Assembly: GCA_965199915.1 (NCBI GenBank)
Contig: OZ241348.1
Span: 1,240,001 to 1,304,000, forward strand
Length of the DNA: 64,000 nt
Direction: 5' to 3'
Origin: VXYL01 sp965199915
GTDB taxonomy: Bacteria > Pseudomonadota > Gammaproteobacteria > Pseudomonadales > Azotimanducaceae
In this document: positions 1-7,579 of the stretch, piece after piece
Layout: every line of letters begins with the position of its first letter
Numbering within the stretch: position 1 is the stretch's first letter
Program-made: the position numbers and the translations under genes
The notes under the pieces: model-generated
The model's input: the letters and a program-made list of their open reading frames with translations, nothing else
What the model was told of the DNA's origin: nothing
The model's database searches: none

Positions 1-680
1 TCGTAGGCGGCGTCGGTGCGGGCGAACTCGTGGCGCGTGGCGATCAGCGCCAGGATGTCGTCCATGCCGAAGAAATCCCGCCCGTAGGCGGCGCCCCGCT
101 TCAGGTGGCCCATGTTCATCAGCTCGATGAAGCGCAATTCCACGCCGCGCTCCAGGCAGTAGTCCAAGAGGGGCAGGATCTGATCCACGTTGGCGGACTT
201 CAGCGGCACCATGTTCACCTTCACCTTCAGGCCGCCTTCGCGCATCAGGTCGATGCCGCGCAGCACCGTGGCGAGGTCGCCGCTCTTGGCGATGGCGCGG
301 AAAGCGAGCGGATTCAAGGTGTCCAAGCTGACGTTGATGCGCTTGAGGCCGGAATCCACGATGAGCGCCGCCTTGCGCGGCAGCAGTTGGCCGTTGGTGG
401 TGACGGACACGTCCTTGAAGGGCAGCCGCATGACCGCCGGCAGAAACTCGTCGAACTTGGGCGACAGCAGCGGCTCGCCGCCGGTGATGCGCAGTTTGTC
501 GATGCCGGCGGAGTCCATCAGCAACCGCACGGCGCGCAGCAGATCCGCCGCGCCGAGCTCGGCCACCGCCGCTTGCAAGCGCCTGCCGTTCGGCACGCAA
601 TAGGTGCAGGCGTAGTTGCAAGCGGCCGTGAGGCTGACGCGCAGGTTGCGAAAGCGGCGGCCTTGGGCGTCGACGATCAT
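1..680 (-). CDS. moaA: GTP 3',8-cyclase MoaA, partial (C-terminus outside window)
   Basis: Radical-SAM enzyme that starts molybdenum cofactor synthesis by converting GTP to 3',8-cyclo-GTP in the cytoplasm. About 226 N-terminal residues are present. The C-terminal part, which carries the second iron-sulfur cluster and GTP site in this family, lies beyond base 1. Visible are the cluster-binding triad CNYACTYC at residues 21-28, TGGEP at 66-70, and the family motif INVSLDTL further on. The N-terminal layout matches MoaA, which has a short lead followed by LRxSLTxxCN. ATG at 680 is the first start after the upstream gene's TAA, 23 bases away; its ribosome site is weak, suggesting co-transcription with that gene. 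No other molybdenum cofactor gene is visible in the window. Confidence 0.88.
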   Translation of the reverse strand, partial: MIVDAQGRRFRNLRVSLTAACNYACTYCVPNGRRLQAAVAELGAADLLRAVRLLMDSAGIDKLRITGGEPLLSPKFDEFLPAVMRLPFKDVSVTTNGQLLPRKAALIVDSGLKRINVSLDTLNPLAFRAIAKSGDLATVLRGIDLMREGGLKVKVNMVPLKSANVDQILPLLDYCLERGVELRFIELMNMGHLKRGAAYGRDFFGMDDILALIATRHEFARTDAAY

Positions 681-703
681 GGGGATGTGCGGAAAGGTGC
701 CGG

Positions 704-1882
704 TTACGCGTCGCCGAACCGGCCCTGCCAATCCGCCAATGGCACGAAGCGGTCGCCATCCACCACGGTGTAGTACACGCCCAAGAGGCCCTGCCGGCGG
801 TCCGGCGAGAACGACACCCGCTCGCCGATGCCGAGATCGTGATCCTGCACCGTGAACACCGCCCGTTCCAACCCCTCGCGGCCGGCGTCGTCGCCGGCGC
901 GCCGCAACACCTCCACCATCAGCTTGGCGTTGAGGAACCCTTCCAAGCTGGCGAAGCTGTGCGGGAAGCGTTGGTAGCCGTCCGCGTTCAAGTCCGCCGG
1001 CGGTTGCGGGTTGTGCCGCGCCATCAGCTCGCGGTATTCGCGCACCGCGGGAATGGTGTCGTCTTCGTAGCTTGGCACCACTTGGGAATGCACCAGCAGA
1101 TCCGTGTAGCGGCGGCTGTCCGCGTGTTCGGCGGTGATGAGCTGCAGCAGGTTCTCGCTGCCCACGAACGACAGGTTGGCGATGGGCACGCGCAAGCCGC
1201 CATCCACCGCATCGCGCAGAAACGCCGCGCAGGCGGCGTAGGCGCCCACGCAAATCACGGCGTCCGGGTCCGCCGCCTTCAACGCCTCCACTTGCGGCGT
1301 CATGCTGTGCTCGTAGGCGTCGCCGCGCCGATAGGTGGCTTCGCCGGCGAGTTGCTCGCCGCGCCGCCGCAACGCTTCGCGCACGCCGGCCGAGCCGCTG
1401 CGCCCGTAGTCGTCGTCTTGGTAGAACACGGCGATCCGTTCGCGGCCGATGTCGAGCAGGTTGTCCACCAGGCCGGCGGTTTCGGCGCGGTAGGAAGGCC
1501 GCAGGTTGAAGACGAACTCGCCGTGCGGCGGCTCGCGTTGCGGCTGGGCGCCGGTGAAGGGAAAGAACAGATAGATGTGCTCGTCCTGGTGCGCCTGCAG
1601 CAACGGCAACACCCGCGCCACGGTGGGCGTGCCCACATAGCCGAACAGCGCGAACACGTCCTCCCGGCGCATGAGGGCGGTGGTGTTCTCCACGCAGCGC
1701 CCGGGTTGGTAGCCGTCGTCGCAGGGGTGGAGCACCACCGGGCACCCCCCTACCCCGCCGTTGGCGTTGGTTTCCTCGAAGCAGGCGCGCGCGCCGCAGT
1801 AGAGTTCGTTGCCAAGGCCGCCGGACGGTCCGGAAAACGCGGCGGACATGCCAAGGACGATGCCGTTGTCGGCAGGTTTCAT
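704..1882 (-). CDS. Branched-chain amino acid-type solute-binding protein lacking a signal peptide
   Basis: A 392-residue protein of the type I periplasmic-binding fold used by LIV-type ABC transporters and by receptor ligand domains. The N-terminus enters the first strand of the fold at once (IVLGMSAAFSGPSG at residues 8-21), followed by the typical GxxLYCGARACFEETNANGG ligand-pocket helix. There is no hydrophobic signal sequence, lipobox or membrane segment. The start is well supported: AAGGAG sits 7 bases before ATG 1882, so the absence of a leader is not an annotation artefact. No permease or ATPase gene of a LIV system is nearby; the neighbour 23 bases downstream is moaA. The protein as encoded should stay in the cytoplasm, so a sensory role or a decayed transporter part are both possible. 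Ligand unknown. Confidence 0.75.
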   Translation of the reverse strand: MKPADNGIVLGMSAAFSGPSGGLGNELYCGARACFEETNANGGVGGCPVVLHPCDDGYQPGRCVENTTALMRREDVFALFGYVGTPTVARVLPLLQAHQDEHIYLFFPFTGAQPQREPPHGEFVFNLRPSYRAETAGLVDNLLDIGRERIAVFYQDDDYGRSGSAGVREALRRRGEQLAGEATYRRGDAYEHSMTPQVEALKAADPDAVICVGAYAACAAFLRDAVDGGLRVPIANLSFVGSENLLQLITAEHADSRRYTDLLVHSQVVPSYEDDTIPAVREYRELMARHNPQPPADLNADGYQRFPHSFASLEGFLNAKLMVEVLRRAGDDAGREGLERAVFTVQDHDLGIGERVSFSPDRRQGLLGVYYTVVDGDRFVPLADWQGRFGDA

Positions 1883-2125
1883 GTTTGAGACTCCTTAACC
1901 TGTTCAACTGTTGCGATGCTTCAAACGGCGGGGAGCGAACCCGCACCGCCGCCGTTGGCACGGCGCACAGTTTGCCACGAACCGCCCCTTCCGCGCGACC
2001 TTGAATTGCGTGTTTGTGTACGCCGTTTCAGGCGCTGGCCGGTGCTTCGACAACGCCGACGGCAGCAACGGTTTCCGCCCCATATGCTACGCTAACGCCA
2101 GCCAACCTAACCGTGATGAAGAGAG

Positions 2126-2551
2126 ATGATGAAGAGACCTCATCCCTACACGCCCCCTCCCGCAGACGTCCAAGAGCTAGCGAAGGCGGCGCAGTATGTG
2201 GGTAGCCCAGAGCACAAGAGGGGCAACTGGTGGGGCGGTCAAGGCCGGCCACCCGGAGCCGGCGGCGCACTGACTTCCCGGCCCAAGAAGCAGCTCACCA
2301 CCATTTGCCCGCTGCACACAGAGGCGGATCGCGAGAAGGCCACGGCTTGGGTTCGTGAGGCGATCTTGACGGGTCGTTTCCGGTTCGTGGAGGGTGATAA
2401 TCTTTTCCCGAAGCACATTTGGCATGTGGACGCCGATGGGCAAGGTTGGCAGGGCCGCTGCGTCAACTCCGTCCAAGGCCAGTACAAGGGCTGGCCGGCG
2501 CGGCCAGAAGAAATTGCTGCGGAGAGACGCAAGAAAGAGGCAAGCGGGTGA
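2126..2551 (+). CDS. Small protein of unknown function, coupled to ImmA/IrrE-like gene
   Basis: A 141-residue protein I do not recognise. It is rich in Gly, Trp and charged residues, with no signal peptide or membrane segment. The N-terminal third (PHPYTPPPADVQ, then GNWWGGQGRPPGAGG) looks disordered. The C-terminal half (ICPLHTEADREKATAWVREAILTG, in part; then FPKHIWHVDADGQGW) looks folded and has a compact alpha then beta composition. Two adjacent ATG codons (2126 and 2129) follow a purine-rich GAAGAGAG. The stop codon overlaps the GTG of the next gene by four bases, so the two proteins are probably made together and may form a two-component unit. It is the first gene of the defence-like island. 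A toxin-antitoxin or phage-defence role would be inference from position only. Confidence 0.6.
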   Translation: MMKRPHPYTPPPADVQELAKAAQYVGSPEHKRGNWWGGQGRPPGAGGALTSRPKKQLTTICPLHTEADREKATAWVREAILTGRFRFVEGDNLFPKHIWHVDADGQGWQGRCVNSVQGQYKGWPARPEEIAAERRKKEASG

Positions 2552-3879
2552 GATTTCGAGTCGATTGGGCACCGGACGGCCCAAATGTCGCATCCGAGGA
2601 ACGTGCTACGGTAGCCGATCTGCGCGTCTTCATTGCTGACGGCAACGCCTGCGAGTGCGAGGAGTGGCGCAGCGGCAAGAACAGCGAGAGAGCCGCAGCG
2701 GCAAGCAGGAACATTCGCCGCCACGACTGCGCGACGGTATCGGTCTATCCACTGGCGGAAGAGATCGCATTCAACTGGTGGCGCCTGTTCGGCGGGCGCG
2801 ACACAAAGATGCGGCTCACGGAAGGCCGTGGCGGCTATTTGCTACCCGATGTTCGGCTGTCTTTCGACGGATCTGGTTTCAACGCGAGCTGCCGGCCAAT
2901 TGCCTACGAGAACCCGCATGTGCGCTTCACCCATGCCGGCACCGAACGGGTGACTAGGGTGGCGGCAGAATCCGCCTTGGAGAATTTCCTAACGCAAGTG
3001 CTCGACCGATTGACAAGCCGCAAACTGCGGGATTCTGGGCTGCAGCTTGGGTGGCAACGAGTGCAGGAGTCGCGGCAGGATGCTGACGAGTCTGCGTTCT
3101 GCGAGGCCGCGGGCGCGCTTGGGCTAGACCCGTACGGCATCCACGATGTGGCTGCCGAGTTCATTGCGAATGTCGGTGCATTGTTTAGCGGCGAGCCGTT
3201 GGCTGAACTGCTGTCGGGATTGCGCAGGAAGCATCATCGGGACTGGTCGTCTAACGGTGGCGTCTTGGCATGGTTGCGAGAAGCCCAGCATAGGCCGGCT
3301 ACCCTCTCCTGTCTGCCGGATCTTGAGGACTTGCGCGAGGGCATGTCCAACATGCGTGGCGCCGAGGCATCGCACGAGATGCCTTGGTATGCAGGCTATC
3401 GCTGCGCGAGGGCGGTGCGCCGCCAGCTGAACATCGGTGCCGGGGAGCGCTTCCAAGTTCCCACGCTGGCTGCCCGTTTGGGCGGGCGGGGGTTCGATGT
3501 TGCCACTTCAGTTCCCGGCGTCCGCGCCGTGGTGGAGCGGCGGGCGGGCGCGACGCATGTGCATTTGCGCAAGGTCCATTCTTGCCACCGCCACTCCAGC
3601 GAGCTCTTCGCGCTCGGTCGCGCAATCGGCGATGCGGTCGCCAATCCCGAAGTCGAACGTTCCGCGGTCAACGACCTGCACGAGGCAGCGCGACAAGCGA
3701 CCGGACGTGCATTTGCCGCAGAGTTCCTCGCTCCCATTGATGAGATCCGCTCGATGCAAGAGGACGGCAAAACCCTAAGCACGATAGCGGAGGACTTCGG
3801 CGTCTCCCCAACAGTGGTAGAACGGCAGTTGCAGAATCGGGAACGGGTGCAGGAGGCCTGTGCGCCGGTCGAGCCGTAG
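2548..3879 (+). CDS. ImmA/IrrE-like protein with degenerate metalloprotease motif and C-terminal HTH
   Basis: A 443-residue protein starting at GTG 2548, preceded by AAGAGG at the right distance and overlapping the upstream stop as GTGA. The region from about residue 300 reads like the ImmA/IrrE peptidase domain: a strand (HVHLRKVHSCHRHSS), a helix where the zinc motif HExxH normally sits, and a second helix ATGRAFAAEFLAP matching the family's EANxFAAELLxP. The zinc motif itself is missing: ELFALGRAIGD (about residues 352-362) stands where RFTLAHELGH would be expected, and the second-helix Glu is Thr. It is therefore probably catalytically dead. A C-terminal helix-turn-helix (LSTIAEDFGVSPTVVERQL, about 415-435) matches the family's VSxxVVxxRL ending. 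The first 250 residues are unassigned. It may regulate the ATPase operon immediately downstream. Confidence 0.6.
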   Translation: MRFRVDWAPDGPNVASEERATVADLRVFIADGNACECEEWRSGKNSERAAAASRNIRRHDCATVSVYPLAEEIAFNWWRLFGGRDTKMRLTEGRGGYLLPDVRLSFDGSGFNASCRPIAYENPHVRFTHAGTERVTRVAAESALENFLTQVLDRLTSRKLRDSGLQLGWQRVQESRQDADESAFCEAAGALGLDPYGIHDVAAEFIANVGALFSGEPLAELLSGLRRKHHRDWSSNGGVLAWLREAQHRPATLSCLPDLEDLREGMSNMRGAEASHEMPWYAGYRCARAVRRQLNIGAGERFQVPTLAARLGGRGFDVATSVPGVRAVVERRAGATHVHLRKVHSCHRHSSELFALGRAIGDAVANPEVERSAVNDLHEAARQATGRAFAAEFLAPIDEIRSMQEDGKTLSTIAEDFGVSPTVVERQLQNRERVQEACAPVEP

Positions 3880-3970
3880 GGAGGCAGGTCGTAGCTCTCG
3901 CACGGGCAACCGAGCAACGTAACACCGTAACATCGTGGCGTCACGGCTGCGTCGCCGAAGGTGCAGCGGT

Positions 3971-3999
3971 TTGACAACACCGGCGTTGCCAGCAATACT
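3971..3999 (+). promoter_or_regulatory. Sigma70-type promoter of the two-ATPase operon
   Basis: TTGACA at 3971-3976, a 17-base spacer, then AATACT at 3994-3999 (4 of 6 matches to the -10 consensus). The predicted start point is just upstream of the GGAG ribosome site and ATG 4029. The perfect -35 and ideal spacing are seen directly; promoter activity is inferred. Confidence 0.55.
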
Positions 4000-4018
4000 G
4001 TTGCCAACAAATCTGTTG
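3975..4018 (+). promoter_or_regulatory. Three tandem 14-bp palindromes at 15-bp spacing (operator array)
   Basis: Three units occur at 3975-3988, 3990-4003 and 4005-4018: CAACACCGGCGTTG, CAGCAATACTGTTG and CAACAAATCTGTTG. Each fits CARCA-N4-YGTTG and is close to palindromic, and single C bases separate them, giving an exact 15-base period. The array covers the -35/-10 region and runs to the ribosome site of the downstream ATPase gene, the geometry of a cooperative repressor site. The cognate regulator is unknown; the HTH protein encoded just upstream is one candidate. Confidence 0.6.
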
Positions 4019-4028
4019 GAGCGTGCCG

Positions 4029-5288
4029 ATGAGGAAGGCAGGCGGCAACTGGGTCGTGGGCGACGGCTTCTTCAACCGCGGGACAGAGATCGAGTCTCTC
4101 ACCGAGCGGGTTCGCGACGGAACCCACACGCTGCTGACCGCCCAACGGCGGATGGGCAAGACCAGTCTGGTGCGAGAGCTGCTACGGCGTCTGGACGACG
4201 AAGGGACGTTCGAGACGATCTTCGTTGACTTGGAGGCTGCCAGCGCACCCGCGGATGCCATCGCCGAGATCGCCTTCCAAGCAAAGGCCGCACAAGGCGC
4301 ATGGCACCGGATCAGGCAGTTGTTCAAGAACGTCCTCCCACAGGAAACCGAGGTCAGCGGCAAAGTTGCCGGTACGGAACTGCGAGTGAAGCTCCGCGCC
4401 GGCGTCGACGCCGGCAACTGGCGGCACACGGGCGACCAGATCTTCGCGGCTCTCGCCGACAACGAGCAACAAGTGGTGCTCGCGCTCGACGAGCTGCCGA
4501 TCCTCGTCAACCGCTTGCTCAAGGGCGACGACTATGCGATCACGCCGGAGCGCAAGCGCGCAGCGGACGAGTTCCTGAGCTGGCTGCGCAAGAACGGCCA
4601 AGAGCATCTCAGCAAGATCAGCCTGATCCTCTCCGGCAGCGTCAGCCTTGAACCCATCCTGCAGCAAGCGGGGCTCAGCGCCCACGCGAACATCTTCTCC
4701 CCCTTCGATCTGAAGCCTTGGGACGAAAAGACCGCAAGCGAGTGCTTGGGCGCGTTGGCGGAGACCTATGGCCTCGATCTTCCCCAAGACGTCCGCGAGG
4801 AGATGTGCAAGCGGCTGCGCTGCCAGATTCCCCACCATGTGCAGCGCTTCTTTGACGTGCTTCACGAAGACTTGCGTCGGGCCGGCCGCAAAGCTGCGTC
4901 GCTTGACGACGTGCAGCGCGTTTACGAAGGCGAAATGCTCGGCGTGCGTGGGCAGATGGATATGCCGCACTACGAGGGACGACTGAGGATGGTGCTCGGC
5001 GATGAAGGATGTCGAGTCGCGCTGGACCTGCTAACGGAGGCGGCCGTTGACAGCATACTGAGCCGAGCCGCAATCATGCGCCATCGCGACCGCCAAGCGG
5101 CTGACTCCGATCCAGTGCCGATAGACGACATACTCCATGTGCTGGAACACGACGGCTACTTCGAGAAGCATGAAGGCGGCTACCGTTTCATATCCGGCCT
5201 GCTGGAAGACTGGTGGCGCACTCGGTACGGCAGATCCCGCACTTCGGCATCGGCGGGCACTGGGCTTGCCGGGAGCATCAAGCGATGA
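4029..5288 (+). CDS. AAA/STAND-like ATPase with C-terminal winged helix
   Basis: A 419-residue P-loop ATPase of the archaeal-type ATPase/ORC-like group. Walker A is AQRRMGKTSL, about 40 residues from the start, and Walker B is VVLALDELPIL near residue 155, followed by a sensor-like SGSVSLEP. The last 100 residues, ending YFEKHEGGYRFISGLLEDWWR, look like the winged-helix module common in this family. ATG 4029 is chosen because TTGGAG lies 7 bases upstream; a GTG two codons earlier is in frame. No membrane segment. The stop overlaps the next ATPase gene by four bases (ATGA), implying coupled translation. Such paired ATPases are frequent in defence islands, where they act as oligomerising switches, but the partner effector here is not evident. 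Function inferred only at the level of ATPase. Confidence 0.8.
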   Translation: MRKAGGNWVVGDGFFNRGTEIESLTERVRDGTHTLLTAQRRMGKTSLVRELLRRLDDEGTFETIFVDLEAASAPADAIAEIAFQAKAAQGAWHRIRQLFKNVLPQETEVSGKVAGTELRVKLRAGVDAGNWRHTGDQIFAALADNEQQVVLALDELPILVNRLLKGDDYAITPERKRAADEFLSWLRKNGQEHLSKISLILSGSVSLEPILQQAGLSAHANIFSPFDLKPWDEKTASECLGALAETYGLDLPQDVREEMCKRLRCQIPHHVQRFFDVLHEDLRRAGRKAASLDDVQRVYEGEMLGVRGQMDMPHYEGRLRMVLGDEGCRVALDLLTEAAVDSILSRAAIMRHRDRQAADSDPVPIDDILHVLEHDGYFEKHEGGYRFISGLLEDWWRTRYGRSRTSASAGTGLAGSIKR

Positions 5289-7579
5289 CCGCCGCACGCG
5301 CCCGCAAATACAACCCCGGATTCTTGAGCGACGACGAGCTGGTGGCGTCGTTCTGCGTAAGGACGTACGAGTTGGAATCGATGGTCGAGATGCTGCGCGA
5401 ATGCACGGGCGCCTCGAACCAGCACCAGATCGTCATCGGCCCTCGCGGCAGCGGCAAGACGAGTCTGCTGCTGCGCGTTGCTGCGGAAGTGCGTCGCGAT
5501 GCGGATTTGGCAGCTACCTTCTTCCCCGTCGTCTTTGCCGAGGAGAGCTACGAGGTGAGCACCGCCGGCGAGTTCTGGCTGGAGTGCTTGGCCCGCTTGG
5601 CGGACCGGGCACCGGAAGGCCAAGATGCCCCAAACCTGCACGCCACGCTCGCCGACCTGCGCACCATTCAAGACGACCAGATGCTCGGCGAGCGTTGTCT
5701 TGCCGCATTGCTGGACTTCGCCGACCGTGAGGGCAAGCGGTTGGTGCTGATGGTCGAAAACCTGAACATGATGTTCCGAGACATGATGGACAGACAAGCG
5801 GGCTGGCGGCTGCGCAAGGTCCTGCAAACCGAACCGCGCGTCATCCTGCTCGCCAGCGCAACCAGCCGTTTCAACGAGATCGATCAGCCAGACCATGCGC
5901 TGTACGACCTGTTTCGGGTGCTCACGCTACGCCCTATGAACACTGACGAGTGCGCCGCCCTGTGGGAAACAGTGTCCGGTCAGAGCCGTCCGACGAAGAC
6001 GATTCGTTCACTGGAGATCCTCACGGGCGGCAGCCCGCGTCTGCTCGCGATCGTGGCTCGCTTCGGCGCCGGCCTCTCCTTTCGCGACCTCATGGACAAC
6101 CTGCTCGATCTGGTCGACGACCACACCGATTACTTCAAGAGCCACCTCGAGTCGCTGCCAGTCCAAGAGCGCCGCGTCTATCTGGCCCTTGCAGATCTGT
6201 GGAAGCCAGCATTCACCAACGAAATTGCCGAACGGGCGCGAATCGCCACAAGCAAGTGCAGCGCCCAGCTAATGCGCCTCATCGAACGCGGTGCCGTTCT
6301 GGTGGCCGGCGGCAGCGCGCGCCGCAAGCAGTACTACCTGAGCGAGCGCATGTACAACATCTACTACCTGCTGCGTCGAGGGACGGACCGCTTGGTCGAG
6401 GTACTGATCGGATTCATGGCGGCCTACTACTCGCCCGACGAACTGCAAGACATCGGTACCCGCACCGCCCTTGAAGCGGAAGACGTTGTGCCGGAGATGC
6501 GACCGCTATACCAGTTCGTCTCTGCAAGACTGGTGGCAATGTCGGCGCTTGCGGGAGACGCCGTGACACCCATTGAAGAGGGAGGCGCACAATTGGCCAC
6601 TGTGCGAGCTCTCTTCGACAAAGGTGTCGCACTCTTGAACCAGAATCGCGACGAAGAGGCTCTTGCTGCGTTTAGCCAACTTGCAAACCGAAGCGGCGAA
6701 GCCAAGACGCTGGATCACTTGGACCTTGTCGCATGTGCGCTTTTCAACAAAGGCGTAGTGCTTGGGAAGCTCAACAGACTAGAGGAGGGCTTGGCGGCCT
6801 ACGACGAAGTGCTGCGCCAATTTGGCGAGACCGAGACCCCGGCGATCTTGGAGCCGGTGGCGAACGCGCTCCTCAACAAGAGCGCCATACTAGGTATGCT
6901 CAAGCGGCCGAACGAGGTGCTGGCCGTGTGCGGTCAATTACTGCGTCGGTTCGACAGCAGCCAGACGCCAGAGATTCTTGATGTGGTTGCGAATGCGCTC
7001 TGCAACAAAGGGCTCGCGTTCGTCGTGACCAACCGGCCGGAAGAAGCGCTATCCACCTTTGACGATCTGCTGCGCCGGTTCGGTCAAAGCGAAAGGCCAG
7101 CGGTCTTGGAGCCGGTGGCGAAGGCATTGGTCAACAAGGGGATGATGTTCCGCAGGCTCAACCGACTGGAGGATGAATTGGCTGCCTACGACGAAGTGGT
7201 CCGCCGTTTTGGCGATAGCGATGCGAGCGCGCTTCTTGAGCGGGTCGCGTGGGCCATTGCGGAAAAGCTACGGCGGCTCACGCTGCTGAATCGACAAGTG
7301 GCACTACACGACATTGAAGCACTGCTGAGAATACTGCCGAGACTCGACCCTCTACCGCCACATGCCGTAGCTCCCTTGATAGCTTTGAGCGTCGAGATCG
7401 GGCCAAACCAGATGCTGAAACTAATCCAAGATTCTCCAACCGCTGATCTCTTGCCGCCGCTCACCACCGCGCTGGAACGAGAAATGGGCCTAAACCCCCG
7501 GGTGCCCGAGGAAGTCGGAGAAGTCGCCGAGGACATCCGACAGACTTGGGAGAAGTTGAGGGAAAATCGGAACGCCTAG
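5285..7579 (+). CDS. P-loop ATPase with winged helix and five TPR-like repeats
   Basis: A 764-residue protein starting at ATG 5285 inside the upstream stop (ATGA). The N-terminal NTPase has Walker A GPRGSGKTSL (about residues 50-59) and a Walker B-like LVLMVENLN in which the usual Asp-Glu pair is Glu-Asn, so hydrolysis may be weak. The middle (LPVQERRVYLALADLW to QYYLSERMYNIYYLLRRG) is a winged-helix region. From about residue 440 at least five repeats follow the pattern ALxNKGxxLxxLNRxEExLAAYDExLRRFG, a TPR-type array likely to bind a protein ligand. The architecture (NTPase, winged helix, repeat sensor) is that of STAND ATPases. The gene ends in a shared CTAG, its stop overlapping the stop of the convergent type III res gene. 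No nuclease or other effector domain is recognisable. Confidence 0.78.
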   Translation: MTAARARKYNPGFLSDDELVASFCVRTYELESMVEMLRECTGASNQHQIVIGPRGSGKTSLLLRVAAEVRRDADLAATFFPVVFAEESYEVSTAGEFWLECLARLADRAPEGQDAPNLHATLADLRTIQDDQMLGERCLAALLDFADREGKRLVLMVENLNMMFRDMMDRQAGWRLRKVLQTEPRVILLASATSRFNEIDQPDHALYDLFRVLTLRPMNTDECAALWETVSGQSRPTKTIRSLEILTGGSPRLLAIVARFGAGLSFRDLMDNLLDLVDDHTDYFKSHLESLPVQERRVYLALADLWKPAFTNEIAERARIATSKCSAQLMRLIERGAVLVAGGSARRKQYYLSERMYNIYYLLRRGTDRLVEVLIGFMAAYYSPDELQDIGTRTALEAEDVVPEMRPLYQFVSARLVAMSALAGDAVTPIEEGGAQLATVRALFDKGVALLNQNRDEEALAAFSQLANRSGEAKTLDHLDLVACALFNKGVVLGKLNRLEEGLAAYDEVLRQFGETETPAILEPVANALLNKSAILGMLKRPNEVLAVCGQLLRRFDSSQTPEILDVVANALCNKGLAFVVTNRPEEALSTFDDLLRRFGQSERPAVLEPVAKALVNKGMMFRRLNRLEDELAAYDEVVRRFGDSDASALLERVAWAIAEKLRRLTLLNRQVALHDIEALLRILPRLDPLPPHAVAPLIALSVEIGPNQMLKLIQDSPTADLLPPLTTALEREMGLNPRVPEEVGEVAEDIRQTWEKLRENRNA

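Noticed and set aside
1928..1944. GCGGG-GAGCGAA-CCCGC, resembling a tRNA T-arm on the minus strand
   Set aside because: The loop lacks the conserved A58 equivalent, and no acceptor, D or anticodon arm can be drawn around it.
4023..4028. GTG start two codons upstream of the first ATPase
   Set aside because: TTGGAG spacing fits ATG 4029; from GTG 4023 the spacing would be only 1 base.
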